NCBI GenBank assembly: GCA_002360945.1
Contig: DERO01000042.1
Location: 1 to 64,000, forward strand
Direction: 5' to 3'
Source: Leclercia adecarboxylata
GTDB taxonomy: Bacteria; Pseudomonadota; Gammaproteobacteria; Enterobacterales; Enterobacteriaceae
Length of the DNA stretch: 64,000 nt
Part shown: positions 39,889 through 49,924 of the stretch, in pieces
Layout: each line of letters begins with the position of its first letter
Numbering within the stretch: the first letter of the stretch is position 1
The notes under the pieces: model-generated
The model's input: the letters and a program-made list of their open reading frames with translations, nothing else
Database searches by the model: none
Told to the model about the DNA's origin: nothing
Translations under genes and position numbers: made by a program

Positions 39889-42225
39889 ATGGCGCAACGG
39901 GGTGGCGATTTTTCGGTGACGGTTGAGGACATGCGTCAGTTTTATCAGGACGAGGACGACTCGCTGACGCTGATCTGGATGCTGGAAGGGCAGGCCGAAC
40001 TGCGCACCGAAGAGCGGCATGAAGTTCTGCTGGCCGATAGCCTGACGATCCTCAATCGTAACCAGCGCTGGCAGATTACCGGCGATACCGCAAATATTAC
40101 CCTGCGCGTGGTGCTGTCCGGGCGTTGGGTGCTGCAGATGTACAACGACTTTTTTGCCCACGACTATGGCTTCCCGCCTGCCGCCGGGGGGATATGGCCG
40201 CAGTGCGATGAGCTACGCCATCTGCTACGTCAGTTGCTGGTAGTGACGATAATTAACGATCGGCATCGCTACCGGCTGGAGGCGAACCGCTGGCTCAGCG
40301 AGATCCTGTTGCTATTGACCAGTCGGTTCCAGCAACCGGCCCGCCAGCGCTCCCGTGAGAGCAATCCGGGCTGGAGCAAACGCATCGTCCGGGTTGTCGA
40401 ACGTATTCATGCCAGCTATACCCGGCGTATTACGCTTGCTGAAATTGCCGACAGTGAATTTGTCTCTGAAGCCTGGCTCTCCCGGCTCTTTCGCAAAGAG
40501 GTGGGCGTGAGTTTTATGCAATACATCACCACCCTGCGGCTGGAAAAAGCGGCGGAGGCGCTGCATCTCACCCGGCGACCCTTGCACCAGATAGCCCTTG
40601 AGCAAGGCTTTGCCAGTACCCGGATGATGAGCGATCTGTTTCGCCGTCATCATGCTATGACGCCGAGCGAGTTTCGCAAAGCCCGGCGTCAGAATCCGGA
40701 TGTGCCGCTTTCCCGTGTGACGCCTCGCGCGCAGTGTCACCCGGTGGCGGTAGACAAGCTCTTTAGCCTGCTCAATAAACCGGAAACACGCGTCTGGGAA
40801 CCCTCACCGTTTCCCACCCATCCTCTTCAGGAGCGAGTGCTGGACCTGCATCAAATCCAGCCGACGGCCGCTGCGCTACGCCACACGCGACTGGTGATTA
40901 CCCTGCGTGAACTGGATGATTTACTGCGGGAGGACGTCCGCCGCCAGCTGGAGAGGCTTGACCAGCAGTTCTCCATTTACGGCATTGATATTGCGGAGCC
41001 TTTCCTTAGTAGTCGCCTGTTCGCCAGCGGCTGGGACGATCCCCTGATGGCAGGCTATGCCTGCTGGTATAACCTGCATCAGCTGTTTACCTGGCTGGCG
41101 CAAAAGCGTTGGACGGTATTACTGCATACCGGATTAACGACCCGCTGCGATCTTCTGGCGCGTTTTCTGCACCAGGCGGTTAACCACTTTTCACCCGATG
41201 TTACCGCTGGCTGGCAGTTTGTCATGCACTGGTCGACGCAGGCGAATGACGCGTCGCGCCAGCAGGTCTGGCAGGCCCAGCGGGCCGTACTCGGGCAGTT
41301 TTTACCGCAGGCAAAATTTGGGGTATGGCATCGTTTTTCACCCACCAGCCCGGCGGGCAACGACGCGGCGCTTCTCGGCTCAACGATCCTGATGCAGGCC
41401 GATTTCCTGGCCTGCCCGGCGGACGCCAACGAGCTACTCGATCTGGCGCAGCTGGATCCGGCCCGCCTGTCTTCTGCGGAAAATTACCCGGTACAGAAGA
41501 TCCGCCAGATTGTCGCGGCGCTTCGCCAGCGCCAGCTCTCTCTTCCGGTATGGCTGCTGTCATGGAATACCCTCACCGGTAATACGCGGGCAACCAACGG
41601 CTGGTTTTTCCGTGGTGCGCTGCTGATGCAAAACCTGCTCGGGCTTTCTGAACAGGTATGGCTGGCTGGGTTCTGGCTTAATTCGGGTTTGCAGGGAGAA
41701 GCCCGGGCCAACAACACCATTGACACCTCGAGCCTGGCGCTCCAGTACAATCACGGCCTTCCACGGCCGATTTACTGGGTACTATGGCTATGGAAACGCC
41801 TGCGGGGCGAGGTGTTGGTCAACGATAAAAGTGTGTTGCTGTTACGCCATCAGAATAGCTATCAGCTGCTGCTGCGCAATACCGTGGTTTTCAACCCGCT
41901 GCTCTCGAGCGAAGAGGCTTTTATTCAGCGTTTTCGCCAGCAGTATCACCTGATGCTAAAGGGATTAAGCGGCAGCTGGCGGATCAAATGCCATCTGTTT
42001 GACCAGCACAACGGCGCGCTCTATCCGTTAACGGAAGCCGTGCGCAGTGAAAGTGGGCCTGATGAAGAGATGTGGTGCTGGATGGGGCATAAAGCGCGTC
42101 CCACGCTAACCCTACGCGAAGAACGGCTTCATGACGGCTGGCAAATCACTCAATCGCTTGAGAGCAACGCGCTGGTGCTCTATGAGTTAGCGCCGATTAT
42201 TGCCCGGGAGGGGGGAATAGAGTGA
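39889..42225 (+). CDS. Large AraC-family regulator with C-terminal GH39-like domain
   Basis: A 778-residue protein in three parts (numbering from this start): an N-terminal cupin-like sensor region (about 5-120), an AraC double helix-turn-helix (about 165-265, RITLAEIADSEFVSEAWLSR and TPSEFRKARR), and a long C-terminal region (about 320-775) that resembles the glycoside hydrolase 39 beta-xylosidase fold. Positions corresponding to the two catalytic glutamates appear as WQFVMHWSTQAN (442-453) and LLSWNTLTGN (556-565), with no glutamate, so the domain is probably a ligand sensor. Start choice rests on GGGAGAG before 39889; the frame is open to 39784 and an ATG at 39844 is an alternative. It is divergent from the M20D/MFS operon, its likely target. 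Confidence 0.82.
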   Translation: MAQRGGDFSVTVEDMRQFYQDEDDSLTLIWMLEGQAELRTEERHEVLLADSLTILNRNQRWQITGDTANITLRVVLSGRWVLQMYNDFFAHDYGFPPAAGGIWPQCDELRHLLRQLLVVTIINDRHRYRLEANRWLSEILLLLTSRFQQPARQRSRESNPGWSKRIVRVVERIHASYTRRITLAEIADSEFVSEAWLSRLFRKEVGVSFMQYITTLRLEKAAEALHLTRRPLHQIALEQGFASTRMMSDLFRRHHAMTPSEFRKARRQNPDVPLSRVTPRAQCHPVAVDKLFSLLNKPETRVWEPSPFPTHPLQERVLDLHQIQPTAAALRHTRLVITLRELDDLLREDVRRQLERLDQQFSIYGIDIAEPFLSSRLFASGWDDPLMAGYACWYNLHQLFTWLAQKRWTVLLHTGLTTRCDLLARFLHQAVNHFSPDVTAGWQFVMHWSTQANDASRQQVWQAQRAVLGQFLPQAKFGVWHRFSPTSPAGNDAALLGSTILMQADFLACPADANELLDLAQLDPARLSSAENYPVQKIRQIVAALRQRQLSLPVWLLSWNTLTGNTRATNGWFFRGALLMQNLLGLSEQVWLAGFWLNSGLQGEARANNTIDTSSLALQYNHGLPRPIYWVLWLWKRLRGEVLVNDKSVLLLRHQNSYQLLLRNTVVFNPLLSSEEAFIQRFRQQYHLMLKGLSGSWRIKCHLFDQHNGALYPLTEAVRSESGPDEEMWCWMGHKARPTLTLREERLHDGWQITQSLESNALVLYELAPIIAREGGIE

Positions 42226-42228
42226 TGT

Positions 42229-42594
42229 TTACTCGCCGCGATAGATGCAGCCGGCGGTGCAGGTCTCTTTGATCATCACCGCGCTCAGCAGTGGCACCAG
42301 CGGTTTCATCTCATTCCAGATCCATTTGGCCAGCACTTCGCTGGTCGGATTTTCCAGTCCAGGAATATCATTCAGATAGTAGTGATCGAGGCGGTCATAG
42401 GTCGGTTTAAACGCCGCTTTCAGTTCGGAGAAGTCCATAATCCAGCCGGTATGCGGATCGACCTCACCCGTAATTTCAAGGCGCACCATAAAGGAGTGCC
42501 CATGCAGGCGACCGCATTTATGCCCTTCCGGGACGTGAGGGAGATGGTGGGCGGCTTCGAAGATGAAATCTTTAAACAGTGTGGTGGACATCAT
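42229..42594 (-). CDS. queD: 6-carboxy-5,6,7,8-tetrahydropterin synthase QueD
   Basis: A 121-residue T-fold enzyme that converts dihydroneopterin triphosphate to 6-carboxytetrahydropterin, the first committed step to queuosine. Zinc ligands His16, His31 and His33 and catalytic Cys27 are present in the segment EAAHHLPH and [10 protein letters not shown]. Same length as E. coli QueD. It is convergent with the AraC-type gene with only 3 nt between the stops. Confidence 0.96.
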   Translation of the reverse strand: MMSTTLFKDFIFEAAHHLPHVPEGHKCGRLHGHSFMVRLEITGEVDPHTGWIMDFSELKAAFKPTYDRLDHYYLNDIPGLENPTSEVLAKWIWNEMKPLVPLLSAVMIKETCTAGCIYRGE

Positions 42595-42898
42595 GAACTC
42601 TCAAAAATGCGGAAAAAACCAGCGCATAATACCGGAATGCACATTTTTTATCATTACCTAAAACGGTCATTCACACCCGGTAGCCTTTTTGTGGCTATTA
42701 ACCCTGTATTTATCTTTTATTTTCAGATGGTTAATTAATCGTTTTTATTGTTAAGAACGATAGCAAAAACAGGTTAGTCCATTTGGTTATTTATTATTTC
42801 TATACCGTCTTTAATTGTTATGATCCGCGCCGTTAACCTTACATTCTGTTCTGTCTTTCAGATAAAAATTCAGCTTTGCTACTGGAACATAACGACGC
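42595..42898 (+). promoter_or_regulatory. Control region of cysJIH
   Basis: A 304-bp A/T-rich gap between divergent queD and cysJ. TATGAT at 42819-42824 is a good -10 with a poor -35 (ATTTCT, 17-bp spacing), as expected of a promoter that needs the activator CysB. An inverted repeat ATCGTT/AACGAT lies at about 42739-42763. The exact CysB sites cannot be fixed by eye. No gene is seen. Confidence 0.5.
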
Positions 42899-44704
42899 AT
42901 GACAACACAGGCCCCACCTTCAAATTTGCTTCCCCTGAACCCGGAGCAACTGGCACGCCTGCAGGCAGCCACCACTGATTTTTCACCTACCCAGCTTGCC
43001 TGGGTCTCCGGTTATTTCTGGGGAATGCTCAATCAACAGCCGGGTGCTGTGGTGAGTGCACCGGCTACGGCCGTTGAGATCCCGGCAATTACGCTTATCT
43101 CCGCTTCGCAAACCGGGAACGCCCGTCGCGTGGCGGAAGCCCTGCGGGACGATCTGCTCGCCGCCAAACTGAACGTGAACCTGGTGAACGCCGGGGATTA
43201 TAAATTTAAGCAAATCGCGTCAGAGAAGCTGGTTGTCGTTGTGACCTCTACCCAGGGCGAAGGTGAGCCGCCTGAAGAAGCGGTGGCGCTGCATAAATTC
43301 CTGTTCTCGAAAAAAGCGCCAAAACTGGCGGGCACCGCCTTTGCGGTCTTCGGCCTTGGCGACTCCTCCTACGAATTCTTCTGCCAGTCGGGCAAAGATT
43401 TTGACAGCAAGCTGGCCGAACTGGGCGGCGAGCGCCTGCTGGATCGCGTAGATACCGACGTCGAATACCAGGCCGCGGCTGCCGAATGGCGCGCGCGCAT
43501 TGTCGATGTCCTGAAAGCCCGCGTTCCGAAAGAGACGCCCGCGCAGGCGGCGGCCACCGCAACCGGTGTGGTTAACGACATTCACACCAGCCCGTACACC
43601 AAAGAGGCCCCGCTGACGGCGAGCCTCTCGGTTAATCAGAAAATCACCGGTCGTGACTCTGAAAAAGACGTGCGCCATATCGAAATCGATTTAGGCGACT
43701 CCGGCCTGCGCTATCAGCCGGGCGATGCGCTTGGCGTCTGGTATCAGAACGATCCGGCGCTGGTGAAAGAGCTGGTTGAACTGCTGTGGCTGAAGGGCGA
43801 TGAGCCGGTCAGCGTCGACGGCAAAACCCTGCCGCTCTCTGAAGCGCTGCAGTGGCATTTCGAGCTGACCGTCAACACCGCGAACATCGTGGAAAACTAT
43901 GCCACCCTGACCCGCAGCGAATCCCTGCTGCCGCTGGTGGGTGACAAAGCCAAACTGCAACAATATGCCGCTACCACGCCAATCGTCGATATGGTGCGTT
44001 TTGCTCCGGCACAGCTGGATGCTGTCGCGCTGATTGGCCTGCTGCGTCCGCTGACGCCGCGCCTGTACTCTATCGCCTCTGCCCAGGCCGAGGTAGAGAG
44101 CGAAGTCCACGTCACCGTGGGCGTGGTGCGCTACGACATCGAAGGCCGCGCCCGCGCCGGTGGCGCTTCGAGCTTCCTCGCGGATCGCGTGGAAGAGGAG
44201 GGCGAGGTGCGGGTCTTTATCGAGCACAACGACAACTTCCGCCTGCCGGCTAACCCGGAAACCCCGGTGATCATGATTGGCCCGGGCACCGGCATCGCGC
44301 CGTTCCGCGCCTTTATGCAGCAGCGCGCCGCCGACGACGCGCCGGGCAAAAACTGGCTGTTCTTTGGTAATCCGCATTTCACCGAGGATTTCCTCTACCA
44401 GGTGGAGTGGCAGCGCTACGTGAAAGAAGGGGTACTGAGCCGCATCGATCTGGCCTGGTCCCGCGATCAAAAAGAAAAAGTCTACGTACAAGACAAACTG
44501 CGCGAACAGGGCGCAGAGCTGTGGCGCTGGATCAATGACGGTGCCCACATTTATGTCTGCGGCGACGCCAATCGCATGGCGAAAGACGTTGAGCAGGCGT
44601 TGCTGGAAGTGATTGCTGAATTCGGTGGCATGGATACTGAATCGGCAGATGAATTTTTAAGTGAGCTGCGCGTCGAGCGCCGTTATCAGCGAGATGTCTA
44701 CTAA
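42899..44704 (+). CDS. cysJ: Sulfite reductase [NADPH] flavoprotein alpha subunit
   Basis: A 601-residue diflavin reductase that passes electrons from NADPH through FAD and FMN to CysI. The flavodoxin domain (about residues 64-202) has [27 protein letters not shown] and [12 protein letters not shown]. The FAD domain has RLYSIAS, and the NADPH domain [16 protein letters not shown] and VYVQDKL. E. coli CysJ has 599 residues. The stop overlaps the cysI start (TAATGA). Confidence 0.97.
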   Translation: MTTQAPPSNLLPLNPEQLARLQAATTDFSPTQLAWVSGYFWGMLNQQPGAVVSAPATAVEIPAITLISASQTGNARRVAEALRDDLLAAKLNVNLVNAGDYKFKQIASEKLVVVVTSTQGEGEPPEEAVALHKFLFSKKAPKLAGTAFAVFGLGDSSYEFFCQSGKDFDSKLAELGGERLLDRVDTDVEYQAAAAEWRARIVDVLKARVPKETPAQAAATATGVVNDIHTSPYTKEAPLTASLSVNQKITGRDSEKDVRHIEIDLGDSGLRYQPGDALGVWYQNDPALVKELVELLWLKGDEPVSVDGKTLPLSEALQWHFELTVNTANIVENYATLTRSESLLPLVGDKAKLQQYAATTPIVDMVRFAPAQLDAVALIGLLRPLTPRLYSIASAQAEVESEVHVTVGVVRYDIEGRARAGGASSFLADRVEEEGEVRVFIEHNDNFRLPANPETPVIMIGPGTGIAPFRAFMQQRAADDAPGKNWLFFGNPHFTEDFLYQVEWQRYVKEGVLSRIDLAWSRDQKEKVYVQDKLREQGAELWRWINDGAHIYVCGDANRMAKDVEQALLEVIAEFGGMDTESADEFLSELRVERRYQRDVY

Positions 44705-46416
44705 TGAGCGAAAAACACCCTGGCCCACTGGTGGTCGAAGGCAAACTGACTGATGCCGAGCGCATGAAGGTTGAGAGCAACTACCTGCGCGGCACCATTG
44801 CCGAAGATTTAAATGACGGTCTGACCGGCGGTTTCAAAGGCGACAACTTCCTGCTGATCCGTTTCCACGGCATGTACCAGCAGGACGATCGCGATATTCG
44901 CGCCGAGCGTGCTGAACAGAAGCTGGAGCCGCGTCACGCGATGCTGCTGCGCTGCCGCCTGCCGGGCGGCATCATCACCACCAAACAGTGGCAGGCGATC
45001 GACAAGTTCGCCCATGACAACACCATTTATGGCAGCATCCGTCTGACCAACCGTCAGACCTTCCAGTTCCACGGCATTCTGAAGAAGAACGTGAAGCCGG
45101 TACACCAGATGCTGCACTCCGTCGGGCTGGACGCGCTGGCGACCGCCAACGACATGAACCGTAACGTGTTGTGTACTTCCAATCCGTACGAGTCCGAGCT
45201 GCACGCCGAAGCCTACGAGTGGGCGAAGAAGATCTCCGAACACCTGCTGCCGCGTACCCGCGCCTATGCTGAGATCTGGCTGGATCAGGAAAAGGTCGCG
45301 ACGACGGACGAAGAGCCGATCCTCGGTCAGACCTATCTGCCGCGTAAGTTCAAAACCACGGTGGTGATCCCGCCGCAGAACGATATCGATCTGCACGCTA
45401 ACGACATGAACTTCGTGGCGATTGCCGAGAACGGCAAGCTGGTGGGCTTTAACCTGCTGGTCGGCGGCGGTCTTTCTATCGAGCACGGTAACAAGAAGAC
45501 CTACGCCCGCACCGCGAGCGAGTTCGGCTATCTGCCGCTGGAGCACACCCTGGCAGTGGCGGAAGCGGTCGTGACCACCCAGCGCGACTGGGGTAACCGT
45601 ACCGATCGTAAAAACGCCAAGACCAAATACACCCTGGAACGCGTGGGCGTGGAGACGTTCAAAGAAGAAGTGGAGCGTCGCGCAGGCATCAAGTTTGAGC
45701 CAATCCGCCCGTACGAATTCACCGGCCGTGGCGATCGCATCGGCTGGGTAAAAGGTATCGATAATAAATGGCACCTGACGCTGTTTATTGAAAACGGCCG
45801 TATCCTGGATTATCCGGGCCGTCCGCTGAAAACCGGTCTGCTGGAAATTTCGAAGATCCACAAGGGCGAGTTCCGTATTACCGCCAACCAGAACCTGATT
45901 ATTGCTGGCGTGCCGGAAAGCCAGAAGGCGAAGATCGAGAAGCTGGCGCGGGATCATGCCCTGATGGAGGCGGTCAAACCGCAGCGTGAAAACTCAATGG
46001 CCTGCGTCTCCTTCCCGACCTGTCCGCTGGCGATGGCCGAAGCCGAGCGCTTCCTGCCGTCTTTCACCGACAAAGTGGAAGCGATTCTGGAAAAACACGG
46101 TATCCCGGACGAGCATATTGTTATGCGTGTCACCGGCTGCCCGAACGGTTGCGGCCGCGCGATGCTGGCGGAACTGGGTCTGGTGGGCAAAGCGCCGGGG
46201 CGTTACAACGTCCATCTTGGCGGGAATCGCAGCGGGACGCGCATTCCGCGGATGTACCGCGAGAACATCACGGAACCAGAGATTCTTGACTCCATAGACC
46301 TGCTTGTCGGGCGCTGGGCGAAAGAGCGCGAAGCGGGTGAAGGCTTCGGCGACTTTACGGTGCGTGCGGGCATCATTCGTCCGGTGCTCGATCCCGCAAG
46401 GGATTTTTGGGAGTAA
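44704..46416 (+). CDS. cysI: Sulfite reductase [NADPH] hemoprotein beta subunit
   Basis: The 570-residue protein reduces sulfite to sulfide in six electron steps on a coupled siroheme and [4Fe-4S] cluster. The four cluster cysteines are in [16 protein letters not shown] and [13 protein letters not shown] (expected positions 434, 440, 479 and 483, length identical to E. coli). Siroheme comes from CysG, encoded at 48557. It is coupled to cysJ and followed 15 nt later by cysH. Confidence 0.98.
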   Translation: MSEKHPGPLVVEGKLTDAERMKVESNYLRGTIAEDLNDGLTGGFKGDNFLLIRFHGMYQQDDRDIRAERAEQKLEPRHAMLLRCRLPGGIITTKQWQAIDKFAHDNTIYGSIRLTNRQTFQFHGILKKNVKPVHQMLHSVGLDALATANDMNRNVLCTSNPYESELHAEAYEWAKKISEHLLPRTRAYAEIWLDQEKVATTDEEPILGQTYLPRKFKTTVVIPPQNDIDLHANDMNFVAIAENGKLVGFNLLVGGGLSIEHGNKKTYARTASEFGYLPLEHTLAVAEAVVTTQRDWGNRTDRKNAKTKYTLERVGVETFKEEVERRAGIKFEPIRPYEFTGRGDRIGWVKGIDNKWHLTLFIENGRILDYPGRPLKTGLLEISKIHKGEFRITANQNLIIAGVPESQKAKIEKLARDHALMEAVKPQRENSMACVSFPTCPLAMAEAERFLPSFTDKVEAILEKHGIPDEHIVMRVTGCPNGCGRAMLAELGLVGKAPGRYNVHLGGNRSGTRIPRMYRENITEPEILDSIDLLVGRWAKEREAGEGFGDFTVRAGIIRPVLDPARDFWE

Positions 46417-46431
46417 CCACGAGAGGTAATT

Positions 46432-47166
46432 ATGTCCTTACTCGATCTAAACGCGCTTAACGACCTGCCAAAAGTGGAACGCATTCTGGCACTCGCAGAA
46501 ACCAACGCCCAGTTGGAAAAGCTGGACGCCGAAGGCCGCGTCGCCTGGGCGCTGGAAAATCTGCCGGGTGAATACGTGCTCTCGTCGAGCTTTGGTATTC
46601 AGGCGGCGGTCAGCCTGCATCTGGTGAATAAGATCCGCCCGGATATTCCGGTGATCCTCACCGACACCGGCTATCTGTTCCCGGAAACCTACCAGTTTAT
46701 TGACGAACTGACGGACAAGCTGCAGCTGAATCTCAAGGTCTATCGCGCGGAGCAGAGCGCGGCCTGGCAGGAAGCACGCTACGGTAAGCTGTGGGAGCAG
46801 GGTGTGGAGGGCATTGAGAAATACAATGCCATCAACAAAGTCGAGCCGATGAACCGGGCGCTGTCCGACCTCAACGCCAAAACCTGGTTTGCCGGTCTTC
46901 GCCGGGATCAGTCCGGTAGCCGGGCGTCCTTACCGGTGCTGGCGATCCAGCGCGGGGTGTTCAAGGTGCTGCCGATTATCGACTGGGATAACCGGACCGT
47001 TTACCAGTACCTGCAGCAGCATGGCCTGAAATACCATCCGCTGTGGGACCAGGGCTATCTATCGGTGGGGGATACCCACACCACCCGCAAATGGGAGCCG
47101 GGTATGGCGGAAGAAGAGACCCGTTTCTTTGGCCTCAAGCGCGAGTGTGGATTGCACGAAGGGTAA
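46432..47166 (+). CDS. cysH: Phosphoadenosine phosphosulfate reductase CysH
   Basis: A 244-residue thioredoxin-dependent PAPS reductase that yields sulfite and PAP. The P-loop-like [14 protein letters not shown] motif and the C-terminal KRECGLHEG with the catalytic Cys239 are present; the [4Fe-4S] cysteine pairs of plant/APS-type enzymes are absent, as expected. It ends the cysJIH operon and is followed by REP elements. Confidence 0.97.
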   Translation: MSLLDLNALNDLPKVERILALAETNAQLEKLDAEGRVAWALENLPGEYVLSSSFGIQAAVSLHLVNKIRPDIPVILTDTGYLFPETYQFIDELTDKLQLNLKVYRAEQSAAWQEARYGKLWEQGVEGIEKYNAINKVEPMNRALSDLNAKTWFAGLRRDQSGSRASLPVLAIQRGVFKVLPIIDWDNRTVYQYLQQHGLKYHPLWDQGYLSVGDTHTTRKWEPGMAEEETRFFGLKRECGLHEG

Positions 47167-47266
47167 TCCCCTTTTCTCCCTCTCCCTGTGGGAGAGGGTT
47201 GGGGTGAGGGCATCAGGCCGCACTGAGCTTGTAGGCCCGGTAAGGCGTAGCCGCCACCGGGCATGA
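47166..47266. repeat. Composite REP element between cysH and iap
   Basis: CCCTCTCCC/GGGAGAGGG (47178-47198) followed by GCCCGGT/ACCGGGC (47235-47262), the same pair of units and the same order as at 7535-7595. In E. coli K-12 the interval next to cysH and iap contains the cas genes and a CRISPR array; only about 100 bp separate the two genes here. Confidence 0.8.
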
Positions 47267-47273
47267 CCTCAGC

Positions 47274-48317
47274 TCAGGCTTTCCCCGCTTTCGCCAGCTC
47301 TTTCACCAGCGGCAGCATTACCCGCACCACGTCCCGGCTGCGATGTTCAATTCGCTTTGGCAGCGCCTCGTCAATGTACTGCAGATTATCCAGCCTGACG
47401 TTATGCCAGCTCGTTCCCTGCGGGAAGGCTTTCGACTTACTCCGCTGCTGATAACCGTCTTTCTTACCCAGTGACCAGTTGGTCGCCTCGACATACAGCA
47501 CCGGGATCCCGGCCTTATCGAAGATTTCACCATCATTACAGCATCCGGTCCCTTTCGGGTAGTTGGCGTTGCCGCCCGGGTTGGTGGCGGCAAAGATGCC
47601 CTGGGTACGGGCAATCGCCAGCGCGCGATCGCGGGTCAATTTGCGCACCGGGGCAGGGGTGGTTTTACCGCTGTTGAAATAGAGCTTATCGCCGACGATC
47701 AAGTTATCGAGATTGATCACCAGCAGGGTGTTTTTCTTTTCGGCCGAGCTCATGCGGTTGAGCACGTTCTCAGCACCCAGGCGGCCCTCTTCTTCGCCGC
47801 TGGTGGCGATAAAGCGGATGCTGTACTGGGTGGGAATGTTCTTCAGCTGTTCAGCCAGCTCCAGCATCACCCCGACGCCCGCGGCATTATCATCGATGCC
47901 CTGTAAGGTGAGGCCGCCGAGATTGTTATCGGCATCGCTGTCGCTCATCGGGGCATAGGTATCCAGATGCGCCAGAATAATAATTTGCTGTGCGGCTTTA
48001 CCTTCATGGGCGGCAATCACGGTGCTGCCGGTCACGTTGTGCCAGTTTTTGCTCTGGTTGCGTGAGGTATAGATATAGCGGCTCTGGAAGGTGCGGATAT
48101 CGCTCTGGTAACCCATTTCGGCGAACTGCTGGCGCACATAGTCAGCGGAGAGCATTTCGGCGGGGGTGCCGGTCATACGGCCCGGGAAAAAGGTCGCGAT
48201 ATGACGCGCCTGCGTCGCGGCAATCTCACCCAGAGGGGGCGTTTTAGCCTGAACCGTTCCAATCAAGCAAACGCCGAGCGCCAGTGCAGCGATACGGTGG
48301 CGCATTGCGGAAAACAT
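47274..48317 (-). CDS. iap: Alkaline phosphatase isozyme conversion aminopeptidase
   Basis: A 347-residue exported M28-family aminopeptidase. The signal peptide ends about residue 24 (ALGVCLIGTVQA). Zinc ligands fit HLDTYAP, IDDNAAG and SGEEEGRLG, with ATNPGGNANY and GCCNDGEIFDKAG also conserved. In E. coli Iap removes N-terminal arginine from alkaline phosphatase. It is convergent with cysH. Confidence 0.95.
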   Translation of the reverse strand: MFSAMRHRIAALALGVCLIGTVQAKTPPLGEIAATQARHIATFFPGRMTGTPAEMLSADYVRQQFAEMGYQSDIRTFQSRYIYTSRNQSKNWHNVTGSTVIAAHEGKAAQQIIILAHLDTYAPMSDSDADNNLGGLTLQGIDDNAAGVGVMLELAEQLKNIPTQYSIRFIATSGEEEGRLGAENVLNRMSSAEKKNTLLVINLDNLIVGDKLYFNSGKTTPAPVRKLTRDRALAIARTQGIFAATNPGGNANYPKGTGCCNDGEIFDKAGIPVLYVEATNWSLGKKDGYQQRSKSKAFPQGTSWHNVRLDNLQYIDEALPKRIEHRSRDVVRVMLPLVKELAKAGKA

Positions 48318-48492
48318 AATGAGTCCTTAAAAAATAGCGCAAAATTTTAACGCGCTTAGTATGAAACTGTGACCGGGCTTACACAATTTGAATTGCTCTT
48401 AAATGCCCGTAATTACGCATGTTAAGCACTTTTTGATATTTGCTTTCCCAGGGCGTTATTCCATTGAGTAACTACTCATTCCAATTCGTAAT

Positions 48493-48521
48493 TTCATTCG
48501 CTATGAGCAGGCCCCTATAGT
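48493..48521 (+). promoter_or_regulatory. Promoter of the cysG-cysDNC operon
   Basis: TTCATT (48493-48498) and TATAGT (48516-48521) are spaced 17 bp. The weak -35 fits CysB activation. A palindrome GAGTA-AC-TACTC (48466-48477) lies 16 bp upstream of the -35 and is a candidate activator site. Confidence 0.5.
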
Positions 48522-48556
48522 CCCACTATTCCTGGTTGTTAGCGAGTTGTAGCATT

Positions 48557-49915
48557 GTGGATTACCTTCCTTTATTTGCTGACTTAAAAGACCGTCCGGT
48601 CCTGGTGATCGGCAGCGGTGAAATCGCCGAGCGCAAAATTGCCTTTTTACATCGGGCAGGGGCGCGCGTGCAGGTGGTTGCCGACGCGGACTTTGATGAA
48701 GCGCAAATCGACAATGTGATGCTGGTGATTGCCGCAACCGAAAACCGGGCGCTCAACCAGCGCATCTCTGACGCCGCTCATGCCCGACACCGTCTGGTGA
48801 ACGTGGTGGACGACCAGCCTTTATGCTCGTTTATCTTTCCGTCGATTGTCGACCGTTCACCGCTGGTGGTGGCGATCTCCTCCGGCGGCACCGCGCCGGT
48901 GCTGGCGCGCGTCCTGCGGGAAAAAATCGAAGCGCTGCTGCCCACCAGCCTCGGCCGGATGGCAGAGAAAGCCAGCTTCTGGCGCAACCATCTGAAAACC
49001 CGCCTGACCAGCGTGGCGGAACGCCGTCGCTTCTGGGAGCGGGTGTTCCGCGGCCGCTTTGCCAGCCTGATGCAGGCCGGTAATGAGACGGCGGCTCAAC
49101 AAATCCTCGAAGACGAACTGGATAACCCGGGCAGCACCGGCGGGGAGATCATCCTCGTCGGTGCCGGGCCAGGCGATGCCGGACTGCTGACGCTTCGCGG
49201 CCTGCAGGTACTCCAGGATGCGGACGTGGTGTTCTACGACCATCTGGTGACCGACGGCATCCGCGAGCTGATTCGTCGCGATGCCGAGCAAATCTGCGTC
49301 GGCAAGCGGGCGGGCGGACACGCCGTGCCGCAGCACGAGACCAATCAGATGCTGATTGACGCGGCGAAAGCGGGCAAAACCGTGGTGCGTCTCAAAGGGG
49401 GCGACCCGTTTATCTTTGGCCGCGGCGGCGAAGAGCTGCAGGCCGCCGCGGAAGCGGGCGTGCCGTTCCAGGTGGTGCCGGGGATCACCGCGGCCTCAGC
49501 GGTGACGGCCTATGCGGGTATTCCGCTGACCCACCGGGATTACGCCCAGAGCGTCACCTTTGTCACCGGCCACTACAAAGCCGACAGCGCGCCGTTCGAC
49601 TGGACTCATCTGGCCCAGAGCCGTCAGACGCTGGCGATCTACATGGGCACCATGAAGGCGGCGGACATCAGCGAACAACTTATTCGCCACGGGCGCGATG
49701 CAGATACGCCTGTGGCGGTGATATCCCGCGGCACGCGCGTCGATCAGCACGTGGTGACCGGCACATTACAACACCTTGCAAGCCTGGCGAAAGACGCCCC
49801 GATGCCCGCCCTGATTGTGGTGGGGGAAGTGGTGCAGCTGCACAGCACGCTCGCCTGGTTTCAACACACTACCGACACGGAAGGGTTTGGCTCTTCTGTT
49901 GTAAATTTGGCTTAA
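48557..49915 (+). CDS. cysG: Siroheme synthase CysG with a shortened N-terminal domain
   Basis: A trifunctional enzyme that methylates uroporphyrinogen III, oxidises precorrin-2 with NAD and inserts iron to give siroheme. The N-terminal dehydrogenase/ferrochelatase part has [10 protein letters not shown], the aspartate in NVVDDQP and the serine in [11 protein letters not shown]. The C-terminal methyltransferase has [32 protein letters not shown] and the C-terminal VVGEVV. Between GAR and IAAT only 20 residues are seen where E. coli CysG has 39, so about 19 residues of the NAD-binding fold are missing. The start is GTG at 48557 (TTG at 48536 is possible), giving 452 residues. It precedes cysD by 9 nt. 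Confidence 0.92.
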   Translation: MDYLPLFADLKDRPVLVIGSGEIAERKIAFLHRAGARVQVVADADFDEAQIDNVMLVIAATENRALNQRISDAAHARHRLVNVVDDQPLCSFIFPSIVDRSPLVVAISSGGTAPVLARVLREKIEALLPTSLGRMAEKASFWRNHLKTRLTSVAERRRFWERVFRGRFASLMQAGNETAAQQILEDELDNPGSTGGEIILVGAGPGDAGLLTLRGLQVLQDADVVFYDHLVTDGIRELIRRDAEQICVGKRAGGHAVPQHETNQMLIDAAKAGKTVVRLKGGDPFIFGRGGEELQAAAEAGVPFQVVPGITAASAVTAYAGIPLTHRDYAQSVTFVTGHYKADSAPFDWTHLAQSRQTLAIYMGTMKAADISEQLIRHGRDADTPVAVISRGTRVDQHVVTGTLQHLASLAKDAPMPALIVVGEVVQLHSTLAWFQHTTDTEGFGSSVVNLA

Positions 49916-49924
49916 GGAACGGTT

